Assembly (NCBI GenBank): GCA_900540855.1
Contig: UQHK01000007.1
Span: 32,607-96,606, forward strand
Source: an uncultured Collinsella sp.
Lineage (GTDB): Bacteria; Actinomycetota; Coriobacteriia; Coriobacteriales; Coriobacteriaceae
Reading direction: 5' to 3'
Length of the DNA stretch: 64,000 nt
The notes beneath the pieces are model-generated. The model saw nothing but the letters and a program-made list of their open reading frames with translations, made no database searches and was not told the DNA's origin. This document shows, piece by piece, positions 34,115 through 42,519 of the stretch; the first letter of the stretch is position 1; each line of letters starts with the position of its first letter. A program made the position numbers and the translations under genes.

Positions 34115-34357
34115 ATGCCGCTCCTTTTGAACAAAAGGTAAAAGATGCGCCTTTCGTAATCGAAATATAACGTATCGATATGAAAAGAACAAGGCAAATT
34201 CGAATGAATCAAAAGAACGGAATGGCATGTCACAAATGCATGCGTAGCAGATAGTTCGCACGTAAACGGGCTATAAAGAGTCTCATTCTGAAGGTGCCGC
34301 CCAAAAGAAGTACGTTCACGCCCGATATTCGACCGTTCACGGAAAGTTGACAATTGA

Positions 34358-34434
34358 GCTTTCGATAGCTTTTGAAATGGTTTATAAAAGAAAACCGAAA
34401 AGCTTTTGAAACAAAGAAGAAGGCTTTCGATAGC
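34358..34434. promoter_or_regulatory. Repeated motifs in deoR/transaldolase control region
   Basis: GCTTTCGATAGC occurs at 34358-34369 and 34423-34434, and AGCTTTTGAAA at 34367-34377 and 34401-34411. A TTGACA lies at 34347-34352. The 348-bp divergent region (34115-34462) is otherwise AT-rich without a gene. Paired direct repeats fit DeoR-family operators. Confidence 0.5.
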
Positions 34435-34462
34435 AATAGTGTTAGATGAGAAAGGACCGAAC

Positions 34463-35173
34463 ATGGCGATCAAGGTGTTTGCCGACGGCGCTAACCTCGA
34501 GGGTATGCTTGACATGCATGACAATGGCAACGTTCAGGGCTTCACGACCAATCCTTCCCTTATGAAGGCCGGCGGCGTGACCGACTACCGCGCTTTTGCC
34601 AAGACGGTTCTTGAGCACATTACTGATGTGTCGGTCTCTTTTGAGGTATTCGCCGACGACGAGGCGGGTATGGAAGCCGAGGCTCGCGAGATCGCAACCT
34701 GGGCAGACAACGTCTACGTTAAGATCCCGGCGCTCAACACCAAGGGTGAGTCCACTGCCGCGCTGGTCAAGCGCCTTTCTGCCGACGGCATCAAGGTGAA
34801 TGTCACCACTATCTTCACGCCCGAGCAGGTCGACGAGTTTGTCGATGCCGTCTCTGCTGAGACCCCCTCTATTCTGTCCATCTTTGCCGGTCGCATTGCC
34901 GATACCGGCGTCGATCCGCTGCCCCTCATGGCGGAGTCCGTAAAGAAGGCTGCCGTTAAGCCTGCTGCCGAGGTTCTCTGGGCGTCTACGCGCGAGGTCC
35001 TCAATATCTTCCAGGCGGAGTCCGTTGGCTGTCAGATCATTACGGTCCCCAATGCCCTTCTTGCCAAGCGCAAGAATTTCGGGAAAGATTTGCTTGAGTA
35101 CTCGCTTGATACGGTCAAGGGCTTTGCCCGCGACATTCAGGCGCTTGGTTTTCATATCCTGCCCGAGGAGTAG
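34463..35173 (+). CDS. Transaldolase / fructose-6-phosphate aldolase family protein, paralogue 1
   Basis: 236-residue short transaldolase of the TalC/FSA type. Substrate may be a transaldolase donor/acceptor pair (sedoheptulose-7-P, erythrose-4-P) or fructose-6-P; sequence alone does not decide. The Schiff-base Lys is Lys87 in VYVKIP, and GFTTNPSLM, KVNVTTIFT, SIFAGRIADTG and ASTREVLNI are family motifs. ATG at 34463 follows GAGAAAGGACCGAAC. It is the first gene of the operon followed 9 bp later by PTS EIIA. A second copy (37766) closes the cluster; the two proteins are closely similar along their length. Confidence 0.9.
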   Translation: MAIKVFADGANLEGMLDMHDNGNVQGFTTNPSLMKAGGVTDYRAFAKTVLEHITDVSVSFEVFADDEAGMEAEAREIATWADNVYVKIPALNTKGESTAALVKRLSADGIKVNVTTIFTPEQVDEFVDAVSAETPSILSIFAGRIADTGVDPLPLMAESVKKAAVKPAAEVLWASTREVLNIFQAESVGCQIITVPNALLAKRKNFGKDLLEYSLDTVKGFARDIQALGFHILPEE

Positions 35174-35182
35174 GGGACGAGC

Positions 35183-35629
35183 ATGCTGACCGATCTTCTT
35201 AAGCCCGAGCTTGTTGCCTGCCACGTCGAGGCCTCCGACTGGGAGGAAGCGATCAAGGCATGCGGTAAGTTGCTCGTAGACGCTGGCAAATGCGACCAGA
35301 GCTATGTTGACGCCATGATTTCATCGGTTCACAAATTCGGCCCCTATATGGTCTTGGAAGAGGGCATCGCCATGCCCCACGCTCAGGCAGATGGCAATGT
35401 GAGTGAAGCGGGGATCTGTATCGTCACGCTTGACCCTGCCATTGCGTTTGGACACGAGGATTTCGATCCGGTTCACGTGCTCGTGGGTATTTGCGCACCC
35501 GACCCCAAGGCTCATCTTGGCTGCTTGGCGGAGCTTTCGCAGATGTTCGAGGACGAGGACTGCGTTGCCAAGCTCAGCGCATGCGATACGCCCGAGCAGG
35601 TTTTGGAGACCATGCGTTCATTCTTTTAG
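35183..35629 (+). CDS. PTS EIIA component, mannitol/ascorbate type
   Basis: 148-residue cytosolic PTS EIIA domain (EIIA-2 family, as in UlaC). It carries phosphate from HPr to EIIB on His66 in the motif IAMPHAQADG, and GFGHED-like surroundings (AIAFGHEDFDPVHVLVGICAPD) match the family. Encoded 9 bp after the transaldolase and 75 bp before EIIB; that gap contains a small hairpin (GGCGATGCGTCGCC) which might tune expression. ATG at 35183 follows TAGGGGACGAGC. Part of a single ascorbate-like PTS with the next two genes. Confidence 0.9.
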   Translation: MLTDLLKPELVACHVEASDWEEAIKACGKLLVDAGKCDQSYVDAMISSVHKFGPYMVLEEGIAMPHAQADGNVSEAGICIVTLDPAIAFGHEDFDPVHVLVGICAPDPKAHLGCLAELSQMFEDEDCVAKLSACDTPEQVLETMRSFF

Positions 35630-35704
35630 GCCTTAATGGCACGGCGATGCGTCGCCGCTTTTGGATAGACGGAAAACCGTCACGTGTAGGAGAGGAAGGT
35701 TGCC

Positions 35705-35980
35705 ATGCATATCATCACCGTATGCGGAAACGGCATCGGGTCCAGCCTGATGCTCGCTGGCAAAGTCGAGGAGCTTTGCGAGGAGGAGGGCATCAAGGCC
35801 GACGTTGAGTCTATGGACCTGAACGGTGCTTCTTCCGCAAATCCGGATCTGTTCATCACCGTTAAAGAACTCGCCCCCGAGCTCCACGGCAACGTTGTGA
35901 TCGTTCGCAGCTATGTGAACAAGAAGAAGATCCGCGAAGACGCCCTCGAGGCAATCAAGGCGGCCGCCGCTAACGCCTAA
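35705..35980 (+). CDS. PTS EIIB component, ascorbate/lactose type
   Basis: 91-residue cytosolic EIIB. The phospho-Cys is Cys7 in the N-terminal P-loop VCGNGIGSS, normal for UlaB-type EIIB. It accepts phosphate from EIIA and passes it to the sugar being moved by EIIC. ATG at 35705 follows GGAGAGGAAGGTTGCC. It lies 71 bp before the EIIC start, with a ribosome binding site in between. Size is standard. Confidence 0.92.
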   Translation: MHIITVCGNGIGSSLMLAGKVEELCEEEGIKADVESMDLNGASSANPDLFITVKELAPELHGNVVIVRSYVNKKKIREDALEAIKAAAANA

Positions 35981-36051
35981 AGCGGCACAAAAAAGGGCGG
36001 TTCCCTGTGGAAGAGGGAAACGCGCCCGCGTTAGAGAGAAAGGAAGCGCAG

Positions 36052-37443
36052 ATGCAAGCCATCCTTCCCATACTTGAGTTTATCCAATCGATTCTGACCA
36101 AGCCAGCGTGGATTATGGGTCTATTTGCCTTTGTGGGCCTTGTCGCGCTTAAGCGTCCTGCCCACAAGGTGATGACGGGCACCCTGAAGCCCATTCTTGG
36201 TTACATCATGCTGTCCGCCGGCGCCGCTGTTGTTCAGGAGAACCTTGCTCCGCTGGGCACCTTCATCGAGACCGGTTTCCACATCACCGGCGTCGTGCCC
36301 AACAACGAGGTCGTCGTTTCGATGGCTCAGAGCGTCCTCGGCGTTCAGACCATGATGATCCTGATTCTCGGCTATGTCGTGAACATTATCATTGCCCGCT
36401 TTACCAAGTTTAAGTACATCTTCCTGACGGGCCATCACAGCATGTTTATGGCCTGCCTGCTGTCTGCCGTTCTGCAGGCATCTGGCTTCCAGGATGTCCA
36501 GCTTGTCATCGTGGGCGGCATGTTCCTGGGCCTCGTGAGCGCCATGCTTCCCGCCGTTGGTCAGCGTTTCACCGAGAAGGTTACCGATGGCGATGAAATC
36601 GCCATGGGCCACTTCGGTTCACTCGCCTATTACATCTCCGCTGCAGTCGGTACGCTTTTTGCTAAGGACGCCGAGGAGAACAGCACCGAGAAGATCGAGG
36701 TTCCCGAGAAGTTCGCCTTCCTGCGCGACACTACCATCTCCACGGCTCTTACCATGGCCTTCTTCTACCTGGTTACCGCTTTCGCCGCTTACATCGCAGA
36801 TCCTGCGGTCGTTACCAAGACCGCTGGCGGTGACAATGTAATCGTCTATGCCCTGACTTGTGCCCTGTCCTTCGCCGTCGGTGTCACTATCGTCTACAAC
36901 GGCGTTCGTATGATCCTTGCCGACCTGGTCCCGGCTTTCCAGGGCATCTCCAACAAGCTGATCCCCGGTGCCATCCCCGCCGTCGACTGCGCCGTCTTCT
37001 TCCCCTATGCTCCCACCGCCGTCATCCTCGGCTTTGTCGCATCCTTCATCGGTGGCGTGGTCGGTATGTTCATCGTGGGCGCTACCCTGGGCATCTTCAT
37101 CATCCCGGGCATGGTTCCCCACTTCTTCTGCGGTGCTACCGCAGGCATCTACGGCAATGCTACCGGCGGTCGCAAGGGCGCAGCTCTTGGCGCTTTCGTC
37201 AACGGCCTGCTCATCACCTTCGCCCCGGCCCTGCTCCTGCCCGTTCTTGACGTCTTTGGCTTCAAGAACACTACGTTCGGCGACTTCGATTTCTCCGTCA
37301 TTGGTATTACGCTTGGCCGCGCTGCCGAGGCCTTCGGTACCACCGGTGTCTACGCGATTCTTGCTGTACTTCTGATCGTCGCCTTCGTTCCCAACTTCAT
37401 CCACACCAAGGGTGCTGTGATTAACCACGTTGAGGAAGAGTAA
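36052..37443 (+). CDS. PTS EIIC component, UlaA (ascorbate) family
   Basis: 463-residue membrane permease of the ascorbate/galactitol EIIC superfamily, matching the UlaA length of about 465. About eleven helices; family features include GHHSMFMACLLSA, PAVGQRFTEKVTDGDEIAMGH and IPGMVPHFFCGATAGIYGN. In E. coli UlaABC imports L-ascorbate as the 6-phosphate, but the usual downstream enzymes (UlaG lactonase, UlaD, UlaE, UlaF) are absent here; instead two transaldolases flank the PTS, so a different sugar or sugar acid is likely. ATG at 36052 follows AGAAAGGAAGCGCAG. Confidence 0.92.
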   Translation: MQAILPILEFIQSILTKPAWIMGLFAFVGLVALKRPAHKVMTGTLKPILGYIMLSAGAAVVQENLAPLGTFIETGFHITGVVPNNEVVVSMAQSVLGVQTMMILILGYVVNIIIARFTKFKYIFLTGHHSMFMACLLSAVLQASGFQDVQLVIVGGMFLGLVSAMLPAVGQRFTEKVTDGDEIAMGHFGSLAYYISAAVGTLFAKDAEENSTEKIEVPEKFAFLRDTTISTALTMAFFYLVTAFAAYIADPAVVTKTAGGDNVIVYALTCALSFAVGVTIVYNGVRMILADLVPAFQGISNKLIPGAIPAVDCAVFFPYAPTAVILGFVASFIGGVVGMFIVGATLGIFIIPGMVPHFFCGATAGIYGNATGGRKGAALGAFVNGLLITFAPALLLPVLDVFGFKNTTFGDFDFSVIGITLGRAAEAFGTTGVYAILAVLLIVAFVPNFIHTKGAVINHVEEE

Positions 37444-37500
37444 TCCAGGCATACGTTAAGCCCTAATCGGGCGGAGCTCCGATAACCGGCTCCTACACGG

Positions 37501-37537
37501 AAGCGGTGACGTCTCAAATGAGGCGTCACCGCTTTTT
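37501..37537 (+). terminator. Terminator after PTS EIIC
   Basis: AAGCGGTGACG pairs with CGTCACCGCTT (inner CTCA...TGAG also pairs), then TTTTTG. It suggests the second transaldolase has its own promoter. Confidence 0.85.
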
Positions 37538-37614
37538 GTTTTGGAGTGGTTATGAAAACGCGCCGTGAAGCGTTGTCTCTGCGCCGCGAACGGAATCAAC
37601 CGCGATGATCAGCA

Positions 37615-37624
37615 AAAACGTTTT
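37615..37624. promoter_or_regulatory. AAAACGTTTT palindrome upstream of second transaldolase
   Basis: The palindrome AAAACGTTTT lies 27 bp before a possible -10 sequence, TATAAAATGG (37641). Same core as 10507 and 3878. LacI/cre-like; the 322-bp gap otherwise holds only the terminator at 37501. Confidence 0.4.
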
Positions 37625-37765
37625 GCCGCTGGGGTGTCGATATAAAATGGTAAAACTGCAAAACCGTTCGCCGAGAAGATAAAAAACCGCAGTTCACGTC
37701 TTGATAAACGTAGGTAAAGTGTTTAGCAGCTTAACGCCCATATGCAAACGAAAGGAATCAGGCAG

Positions 37766-38470
37766 ATGGCAATCAAGGTGTTCGCTGATGGTGCAAACCT
37801 CGAAGGCATGCTCGACATGTACGAGAACGGCAACGTTCAGGGTTTCACGACCAACCCGTCCCTTATGAAGAAGGGCGGCGTGACGGATTACCGCGCGTTT
37901 GCCAAGGAGGTCCTGGCCCACATCACCGATGTGTCCGTGTCGTTTGAGGTCTTTGCCGACGACATCGAGACCATGGAGGTCGAGGCGCGCGAGATCGCTA
38001 CCTGGGCCGAGAGCGTCTACGTCAAGATTCCATGCGTGACCACCAAGGGCGAGTCCACCGCCGGGCTGGTGCGCAAGCTTTCTGCCGACGGCATCAAGGT
38101 CAACGTCACCACCATCTTTACGCCTACGCAGGTCGACGAGATGGTCGAGGCCGTTGACGCCGAGACGCCGTCCATTATCTCGCTCTTTGCCGGTCGCATC
38201 GCCGATACCGGCGTTGATCCCATTCCGTTTATGACGGAGTCGGTCAAGAAGGCCACCGCCAAGCCCAACTGCGAGGTCCTGTGGGCATCCACGCGCGAGC
38301 TCATCAACATTTACCAGGCCGAAGCCTGCGGTTGCCAGATCATCACGGTGCCCAACAGCATCCTGGCCAAGCGTAAGAACATCGGCCGTGACCCGTACGA
38401 GGTCTCGCTCGATACCGTGCGCGGTTTTGCCAAGGATATCGCCTCGCTCGGTTTCCATATCCTGCCGTAA
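37766..38470 (+). CDS. Transaldolase / fructose-6-phosphate aldolase family protein, paralogue 2
   Basis: 234 residues, a close paralogue of the protein at 34463 with the same motifs (GFTTNPSLMKKGG, Schiff-base Lys87 in VYVKIP, NVTTIFTPTQVDE, AGRIADTGVDP). Substitutions cluster on the surface and at the C-terminus, which ends GFHILP. ATG at 37766 follows AAAGGAATCAGGCAG. It is separated from the PTS genes by a terminator and has its own upstream palindrome, so the two copies may be expressed under different conditions. A short copy of its 3' end lies downstream near 38608. Confidence 0.9.
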   Translation: MAIKVFADGANLEGMLDMYENGNVQGFTTNPSLMKKGGVTDYRAFAKEVLAHITDVSVSFEVFADDIETMEVEAREIATWAESVYVKIPCVTTKGESTAGLVRKLSADGIKVNVTTIFTPTQVDEMVEAVDAETPSIISLFAGRIADTGVDPIPFMTESVKKATAKPNCEVLWASTRELINIYQAEACGCQIITVPNSILAKRKNIGRDPYEVSLDTVRGFAKDIASLGFHILP

Positions 38471-38500
38471 CGCGAACGCTGGCTACATCGCGGGTTGTTC

Positions 38501-38572
38501 GCCCCGGCCTTTTCTTTCCCTATCGCTCACGCGCTTCGCGAGGGTCGCGCTAGGCAAAGGAAAGGCCGGGGC
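38501..38572. repeat. 26-bp inverted repeat after second transaldolase
   Basis: Arms 38501-38526 (GCCCCGGCCTTTTCTTTCCC...) and 38547-38572 are complementary with three mismatches, loop 20 nt. Between convergent transaldolase and tex genes. Confidence 0.8.
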
Positions 38573-38606
38573 TGCCGACACGAACTTACCGGTAGGTTGG
38601 TGATAG

Positions 38607-38625
38607 GCTTCCATATCCTGCCGTG
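38607..38625 (+). repeat. Short duplicate of the transaldolase 3' end
   Basis: GGCTTCCATATCCTGCCGT matches the last coding bases of the upstream transaldolase (GGTTTCCATATCCTGCCGT, 38450-38468) with one difference, about 157 bp downstream. Probably a duplication scar. Confidence 0.55.
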
Positions 38626-38649
38626 GACAAAGGTGCCCCCGCCTGCGCC

Positions 38650-38819
38650 GTGCAAAATTGAGAGTATTCAGCAAGGTAAAGGCTTTAACCAGCTGGGTGA
38701 AGCATGGAACAGCCCCCGTTTTGGCTCTGATGACGCTAAAACGGGGGCTGTTTCTTGCTTTTTCGTCTCTGAGGGGCATCCGGAACGGTGGAATTTGCAG
38801 AATACTCGCGATTTTGCAC
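38650..38819. repeat. Inverted-repeat-ended element, copy B
   Basis: Left end 38650-38672 (GTGCAAAATTGAGAGTATTC...) and right end 38796-38819 (TGCAGAATACTCGCGATTTT...) are inverse copies, related to the ends at 11920 and 12098. It contains a strong hairpin, AACAGCCCCCGTTTT (38708-38722) with AAAACGGGGGCTGTT (38738-38752), which can terminate transcription. Confidence 0.5.
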
Positions 38820-38850
38820 GTCGCGAGAGGGGGGACCCTTGCTTGGCGGT

Positions 38851-40998
38851 TTACTTCCCCTGCACCATGGTGAGGGAGATCTTCTTGCGGTCGCGATCGA
38901 CCTTTTCAACCCACACCTTGACCGTGTCACCGACGCGCACCACGTCGCTGGGGTGCTTGACGAAGCGGTTGGCCAGCTTGGAGATGTGCACGAGGCCGTC
39001 CTGGTGCACGCCCACGTCGACGAAGGCGCCAAAGTCGACGACGTTGCGCACCGTGCCCTTGAGTTCCATGCCGGGCTCCAGGTCGTCGATCGAAAGCGCC
39101 GAGCGGCTAAAGACTACCTCGGGCGCGTCGTCGCGCGGGTCGCGACCGGGCTTCTTGAGCTCGTTGACGATGTCGATGAGCGTGAGGGTGCCGCAGTCCA
39201 GGTCGCTTGCCAGCGCCGAGATGCTGCCCAGGCGGCGCTCGATATCGGGCACGCCGCCGCGGCTGAGCTCGCTTGCCGCAACGCCGGCGCGCTCCAGGAC
39301 GGCCGTGGCCACCTCGTAGCTTTCGGGGTGGACGCTTGTCGCGTCGAGCGGGTTCTTGCCGCCGCTGATGCGCAGGAAACCTGCGGCGTTGAGGTACGCC
39401 TTGGGTCCCAGCTTGGGGACCTTCTTGAGCTGGCGGCGATCGGTAAAGGCGCCGTTTTCCTCGCGGTAGGCCACGATGTTTTTGGCTACGCTCGGCGTAA
39501 TGCCCGACACGTAGCCCAGCAGGCTTGCGCTCGCGGTGTTGACGTCGACGCCCACACGGTTGACGACGTCTTCCACCACGTGGCCCAGGGTGCGCGAAAG
39601 CTCGGCCTGGTCAAGGTCGTGCTGGTACTGGCCAACGCCGATGGACTGGGGCGGAATCTTGACGAGCTCTGCCAGCGGGTCTTGCAGACGGCGGCCCAGG
39701 CTCATGGCGCCACGTACGGTGACATCCAGATCGGGATACTCCTGGCTCGCGAGCTCGGAGGCGGAGTACACCGACGCGCCGGCCTCGTTGACGATGGTGT
39801 AGCGAAGGCTGGGTGCCTGCTCGGCGATGAACTCCGAGACGACTTCCTCGGTCTCGCGGCTGGCGGTGCCGTTGCCGATGACGATGGTGTTGACGCCGTC
39901 CTTCTTGACGAGGCGGGCGAGCTCGCGCTTAGTGCCGGCGACGTCGTGGCGCGGCTTGGTGGGGTAGACTACGCCGTGGTCGAGCAGCTTGCCGGTCTCG
40001 TCCATGACGGCGACCTTGCAGCCGGTGCGGTAGCCCGGGTCGAGCGCGAGCACGCGTGCGCCGCGCACGGGGCGCGCCGAGAGCAGGCCCTCGAGATTCT
40101 TGGCAAAGACGTTGATGGCCTCGGTCTGGGCACGAACGGTGAGCTTGGCGCGGGCCTCGCGCTCCAGGGAGGGGGCCATAAGGCGCTTGTAGCCGTCGGC
40201 GATGGCGGCGTCGAAGACCGGGGCGAAGACGCCCTGGCGTCGGGGCCAACGGCTACCGAGGCGTGCCGTGGCGGCGGCGCCGTCGACGTTGACGCGTACG
40301 CGGAGCTTGCCCTCGCGCTCGCCGCGGTCGATGGCAAGGATGCGGTGGTTGGGGATCTTGCGCACGGGTTCGTCGTAGTTGTAGTAGGGCTCGTAGGGGG
40401 TCTTCTCGGCGGGGTCGGTGGCCTCGACGACGATGTCGGCGGTGTTTTGTGTAAAGGTGCGCAGGTCGGCGACGTTCTCCGGGTCCTCGGCTACCGTCTC
40501 GGCCACGATGTCGGCGGCGCCGGCAAGCGCCTTCTCGGGCGTGTCGAAGCCGGCCTCCTCGTTAACGTATGCCGCGGCGGTGACGAGCGCGCTGCCCTTG
40601 GCGGATGCCTGCATGATGATCATGTTGGCAAGCGGCTCCAGGCCTGCCTCGCGGGCCTTCTGCGCGCGGGTCATGCGCTTTTTGCGGTAGGGCTTGTAGA
40701 GGTCCTCGACACGCTGGAGCTGCGTGGCCTCGCGGATCTGTGCCTCGAGCTCGGGCGTGAGCTTGCCTTGGGCGTCGATGAGCAGAATGACGTCCTCTTT
40801 ACGCTGCTCAAGATTGCGCAGGTAGGACAGGCGCTCGTCGAGTGCGCGCAGGGCGACGTCGTCCATGCCGCCCGTGGCTTCCTTGCGGTAGCGCGAGATA
40901 AATGGGATGGTGTTGCCCTCGTCGATGAGCTTGACGGCCGCCTCGACGTTGGCGGCCTTAAGGTTGAGCTCGCGGGCGAGCTGGGCGATAAGATCCAT
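38851..40998 (-). CDS. tex: Tex family RNA-binding protein
   Basis: 715-residue Tex/YqgF-like transcription accessory protein, homologous to eukaryotic Spt6. Order: N-terminal helical Tex domain with FISRYRKEATGGMDD (residues 35-50), YqgF/RNase H-like domain with ALDPGYRTGCKVAVMD, helix-hairpin-helix repeats (VGVDVNTASASLLGYVSGI, AYREENGAFTDRRQL), and a C-terminal S1 RNA-binding domain (about 630-710: LKGTVRNVVDFGAFVDVGVH). Cytosolic nucleic-acid-binding protein affecting transcription elongation. ATG at 40998 follows GCAAGGAGTCCC; a longer start at 41085 runs into the MITE-like element. Single gene. Confidence 0.95.
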   Translation of the reverse strand: MDLIAQLARELNLKAANVEAAVKLIDEGNTIPFISRYRKEATGGMDDVALRALDERLSYLRNLEQRKEDVILLIDAQGKLTPELEAQIREATQLQRVEDLYKPYRKKRMTRAQKAREAGLEPLANMIIMQASAKGSALVTAAAYVNEEAGFDTPEKALAGAADIVAETVAEDPENVADLRTFTQNTADIVVEATDPAEKTPYEPYYNYDEPVRKIPNHRILAIDRGEREGKLRVRVNVDGAAATARLGSRWPRRQGVFAPVFDAAIADGYKRLMAPSLEREARAKLTVRAQTEAINVFAKNLEGLLSARPVRGARVLALDPGYRTGCKVAVMDETGKLLDHGVVYPTKPRHDVAGTKRELARLVKKDGVNTIVIGNGTASRETEEVVSEFIAEQAPSLRYTIVNEAGASVYSASELASQEYPDLDVTVRGAMSLGRRLQDPLAELVKIPPQSIGVGQYQHDLDQAELSRTLGHVVEDVVNRVGVDVNTASASLLGYVSGITPSVAKNIVAYREENGAFTDRRQLKKVPKLGPKAYLNAAGFLRISGGKNPLDATSVHPESYEVATAVLERAGVAASELSRGGVPDIERRLGSISALASDLDCGTLTLIDIVNELKKPGRDPRDDAPEVVFSRSALSIDDLEPGMELKGTVRNVVDFGAFVDVGVHQDGLVHISKLANRFVKHPSDVVRVGDTVKVWVEKVDRDRKKISLTMVQGK

Positions 40999-41080
40999 GG
41001 GACTCCTTGCGTTTAAGGTGCGTTTGCAGCACAGGGCTACCAAGGATACCACCCGCCCCAAAAGACTGTTTTGGGGCCGC

Positions 41081-41240
41081 GCCACGAAAGCGGCCTATCT
41101 ACTACGTTTGAACCGTATGGGTCGACCATCCCCCGGTTTTCCGAGAATACGCAAGCCGTCTACCTGCGGCTTTTATTTCGCGAAATTTGGCATGGTTAAG
41201 GGCGATCGGTTAAACGTAGTAGATAGGCGCGTTTCGTGGC
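41081..41240 (-). mobile_element. 160-bp MITE-like element, copy 2
   Basis: Begins GCCACGAAAGCGGCCTATCT and ends TAGGCGCGTTTCGTGGC; about 30-bp imperfect terminal inverted repeats around CTACTACGTTT. It aligns along its length with the reverse complement of 15636-15795 and is the same size. It lies in the 411-bp gap upstream of tex. Confidence 0.8.
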
Positions 41241-41305
41241 GAACGAATCAAGCCGAGGTGCAAAATAGCCCCCGCCCCAGAAAAATCGTCGGCAAGGTAG
41301 CAAAA

Positions 41306-41337
41306 TGCCCCGCGGGCAGGAGGCTGCTCGCGGGGCA
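41306..41337 (-). terminator. Terminator of the oxidoreductase operon
   Basis: TGCCCCGCG pairs with CGCGGGGCA; on the minus strand it is followed by TTTTG. Confidence 0.7.
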
Positions 41338-41409
41338 AAGAAGAGGGGCTTATTTGTGGCGGACCGAGGGGCTCGGCATGGGGTTTCCGCCGCGGCCGCT
41401 CTTAAGGCA

Positions 41410-42450
41410 TTACGGCTCGACGAGCTGACCGGTCTCGGCGGCCTCCTTGATGGCGTTAAGCAGCGTGAGCGTCTTGACGTTGTCGGCGGGGGTCACGACG
41501 GGCTCGACCTCGCGGCGGACAACCTTCACAAAGTGCTTGAGCTGCATCTTGTGCGGCAGTGCCGGGTCGACAGCCGGAATCTCCATCTGCAGCGGCTTGT
41601 GCCAGTTGGAGGCACCGTCGTAGGAGAACTGGTGCAGGCGGGGCAGCGAAAGGGCGCCCTTGGTGCCGCCAATAAAGTAGACATCGGCGTCGAAGGGGCG
41701 GTACTGCGGGTCCTCGCGAGCAGTCGCCTCCCAGTTCCAGGGGCTGGCGGTGGCATCGGAGATGGTCATGCTTGCGAGCGCGCCATCGGCAAAACGGACG
41801 TTGACCACGGCGGAGTCCTCGGTCTCAAAACCGCGGGCGGCGCTGGACTGCATACCCTGGACGGCAACGGGCTCGCCCAGCAGATAGCGGAGCAGGTCGA
41901 CGTCGTGAACCAGGTTAACCAGGATCGGGCCGGCACCCTTCTTGCGGCGCCACTCGACATCGAAATACTCGTCATTCTTATAGATCATGTAGTGGAAGCT
42001 CGACACGGTGAGCTTGCCCAGCTCGCCAGACTCGATGATCTCCTTGGCCTTGTTGACGAAGGGGTTGTGGCGACGGTGCTGACCCACGAGCACGGGCACG
42101 CCGGCGGTCTCGGCCTCGGCGGCAAAGGCCTGGGCATCCTCGAGATCGTTGGAGATCGGCTTTTCGACCAGCGGCACGATGTTGCGCTTGATGGCCTCGC
42201 GAGCAACGCCCAGGTGCAGGTCGTTGGGGGTGGCGATGATGACGGCCTCGGGTTTGACCTCGTCCATCATCTGGGCGGGATCGGTGTAAAACGGCACGCC
42301 AGCGGCCTCGGCCGTGGCGCGTGCGCCCTCAAAGGCGTCGGCGATGGCGACGAGCTCGGCCTCGGGCTCCTCGGTGACAAAGCGGATGTGGTTGCGGCCC
42401 ATGGCACCGGCGCCGATAACGGCAATGCGGACGGGGTTGAGCTCAGACAT
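41410..42450 (-). CDS. Gfo/Idh/MocA family oxidoreductase
   Basis: 346-residue NAD(P)-dependent sugar or cyclitol dehydrogenase. N-terminal Rossmann fold with IAVIGAGAMGRNHIRF (residues 9-24), the conserved VEKPISND motif with catalytic-region Lys, and a C-terminal alpha/beta domain with HDVDLLRYLLGEP. Family substrates include inositol, glucose-6-phosphate derivatives and other sugars; not resolvable here. ATG at 42450 follows AAGGAGTCGAA. Last gene of a three-gene operon (SDR, MFS, this one); a dispersed palindrome lies just upstream, inside the operon. Confidence 0.88.
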   Translation of the reverse strand: MSELNPVRIAVIGAGAMGRNHIRFVTEEPEAELVAIADAFEGARATAEAAGVPFYTDPAQMMDEVKPEAVIIATPNDLHLGVAREAIKRNIVPLVEKPISNDLEDAQAFAAEAETAGVPVLVGQHRRHNPFVNKAKEIIESGELGKLTVSSFHYMIYKNDEYFDVEWRRKKGAGPILVNLVHDVDLLRYLLGEPVAVQGMQSSAARGFETEDSAVVNVRFADGALASMTISDATASPWNWEATAREDPQYRPFDADVYFIGGTKGALSLPRLHQFSYDGASNWHKPLQMEIPAVDPALPHKMQLKHFVKVVRREVEPVVTPADNVKTLTLLNAIKEAAETGQLVEP

Positions 42451-42479
42451 TTCGACTCCTTAATACTGGTGACCGGTGG

Positions 42480-42511
42480 AATGCGACAAAAGGGCTGCCC
42501 CTTTGTCGCAT
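42480..42511. repeat. Dispersed palindrome, copy 3 (inside an operon)
   Basis: AATGCGACAAAAGGGCTGCC continuing CCTTTGTCGCAT. Both arms carry the compensating change TGTGAC/GTCACA to TGCGAC/GTCGCA, so pairing is kept. It lies between the MFS and Gfo/Idh genes. Confidence 0.85.
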
Positions 42512-42519
42512 CGGTAAAA

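Noticed and set aside
36052..37443. Calling the PTS an L-ascorbate catabolic operon
   Set aside because: The transporter family fits, but the ascorbate pathway enzymes are missing, so the substrate is left open.
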